From Bacteroidales bacterium (GTDB lineage: Bacteria > Bacteroidota > Bacteroidia > Bacteroidales > Paludibacteraceae), in assembly GCA_900766775.1 (NCBI GenBank), contig CAAFXN010000262.1, positions 1-5,503 on the forward strand: a stretch of 5,503 nt of DNA. Direction: 5' to 3'. The position numbers were made by a program, and so were the translations under genes. Positions within the stretch are counted from its first letter, which is position 1, and every line of letters begins with the position of its first letter. Below are positions 4,772-5,503 of this stretch, in pieces. The notes under the pieces were generated by a model. The model saw nothing but the letters and a program-made list of their open reading frames with translations, was not told the DNA's origin and ran no database searches.

Positions 4772-5503
4772 ATGGCAGAAAATTCTACATATACGCCTAC
4801 CGGCAATAGCAACTACATTTACGGTCAGCCTAACAATGCGCAATACTATGGCTCGGGGAACTACGGTCCCGGTAACTATGGGCAAGGAAGCAATAATGAC
4901 CTGAATGAGGAAGAAGAGAGCAACTTCAATATCATGGAGTGGGTGATGCTATTCCTCCATTATTGGTACTTGTTTGTGATTGGTGTGGCGATAGCATGGG
5001 GTTGCGCGATGCTCAAGAACCGCAAGTGGTTGCCGTCTTACTATTCGCAGGGAACTATCATCATCAAGGAGTCCGGCTACTACGGTGGGGCTAACTCGGC
5101 GCTGATGCAGGGTTTTGGCGTGGATGCAGGTTATAAGAACGTGAACAACCAAGTGATTATGCTCGGTTCCTATGACTTGATGTGCCGCGTGGTGGACTCT
5201 TTGCCCTTCATGCGGACGGAGTATATCACGCAGGGACGCTTCAAAACCCGCAATCTGTATCGCAATACGCCTATTCTCATAGAGACATCGCGCATAGAGC
5301 CGATGGCGTATTCTATCCTTTTCCAGTTGGAGATTAAGCCCGACGGCTCACTTATCATCACCTCAACGGATGAGGATGTGCCCATGACCGTTACGGCCCG
5401 TTACGACGAGCCTGTCCAGTGCTCGCTGTTTGACGGAGTGATACACCCCTCCGACGTGAGCCTGTCCAGCGGGAAAATGTTCTTCCGTTTCCGCACGAAA
5501 GAG
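4772..5503 (+). CDS. Wzz/Wzc-type polysaccharide co-polymerase, N-terminal part (runs off the window)
   Basis: An open frame of 244 codons runs from the ATG at 4772 to the window edge with no stop, so the gene is partial. Residues 1-42 are a low-complexity Tyr/Asn/Gly tail with a GNYGP-GNYGQ repeat and seven tyrosines, followed by the acidic NEEEES. Then comes the typical entry to a Wzz domain: NIMEWVMLFLHYWYLFVIG with a first membrane helix at about 57-80, then NRKWLPSYYSQGTIIIKE (83-100) opening the periplasmic domain. Such proteins set chain length and bridge inner-membrane synthesis to the OPX channel. In Bacteroidota they are commonly fused to a C-terminal tyrosine autokinase (Wzc, BY-kinase) of about 800 aa in all, but that part lies beyond the window. 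The position right after the two OPX genes fits. There is no Shine-Dalgarno before the ATG. Confidence 0.88.
   Translation, partial: MAENSTYTPTGNSNYIYGQPNNAQYYGSGNYGPGNYGQGSNNDLNEEEESNFNIMEWVMLFLHYWYLFVIGVAIAWGCAMLKNRKWLPSYYSQGTIIIKESGYYGGANSALMQGFGVDAGYKNVNNQVIMLGSYDLMCRVVDSLPFMRTEYITQGRFKTRNLYRNTPILIETSRIEPMAYSILFQLEIKPDGSLIITSTDEDVPMTVTARYDEPVQCSLFDGVIHPSDVSLSSGKMFFRFRTKE

Overview
The window looks like part of a chromosome from a Bacteroidales-type member of the Bacteroidota. Three things point there. Both promoters between 1569 and 1620 match the Bacteroidota consensus (TTTG, 19-21 bp, TAnnTTTG). Most genes lack a Shine-Dalgarno sequence. The proteins are typical of the phylum: a GH73 glucosaminidase with LysM domains, a small DUF721 protein, and short Wza-like export lipoproteins next to a Wzc-like co-polymerase. 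The genus cannot be fixed from the sequence alone.

Layout, left to right. Positions 1-215 are AT-rich and hold no gene I can support. On the minus strand, a two-gene unit runs leftward from 1551 to 216: a secreted peptidoglycan glucosaminidase with two C-terminal LysM repeats, then, 16 bp on, a 96-residue DUF721 (DciA-related) protein. Positions 1552-1639 hold a compact divergent promoter region in which two promoters overlap and are mirror images about 1594.5. On the plus strand, at least five genes run rightward from 1640 past the window's end: a small lipoprotein of unknown function, a WlbA/WbpB-type UDP-GlcNAcA 3-dehydrogenase, two paralogous Wza-like outer-membrane polysaccharide export (OPX) lipoproteins in tandem, and the first 244 codons of a Wzz/Wzc-type inner-membrane co-polymerase (no stop before the edge).

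The plus-strand genes form a likely operon, with gaps of 18, 32, 14 and 26 bp, for making and exporting a surface polysaccharide (capsule or exopolysaccharide). WlbA suggests that a 3-keto intermediate on the way to a 2,3-diamino-2,3-dideoxy-uronic acid sugar is made. The OPX proteins would form the outer-membrane exit, and the co-polymerase would control chain length and span the periplasm to meet them. The minus-strand glucosaminidase trims peptidoglycan, so the shared promoter may tie wall remodelling to polysaccharide export.

The most interesting points are the symmetric interlocked divergent promoter, a full-strength Shine-Dalgarno used only before the second OPX gene, a 14-bp tandem duplication that rebuilt the leader of the first OPX gene, the paired OPX paralogues, the Tyr/Asn/Gly-rich tail of the co-polymerase, and the unknown lipoprotein that opens the operon. 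None of this proves a new system.
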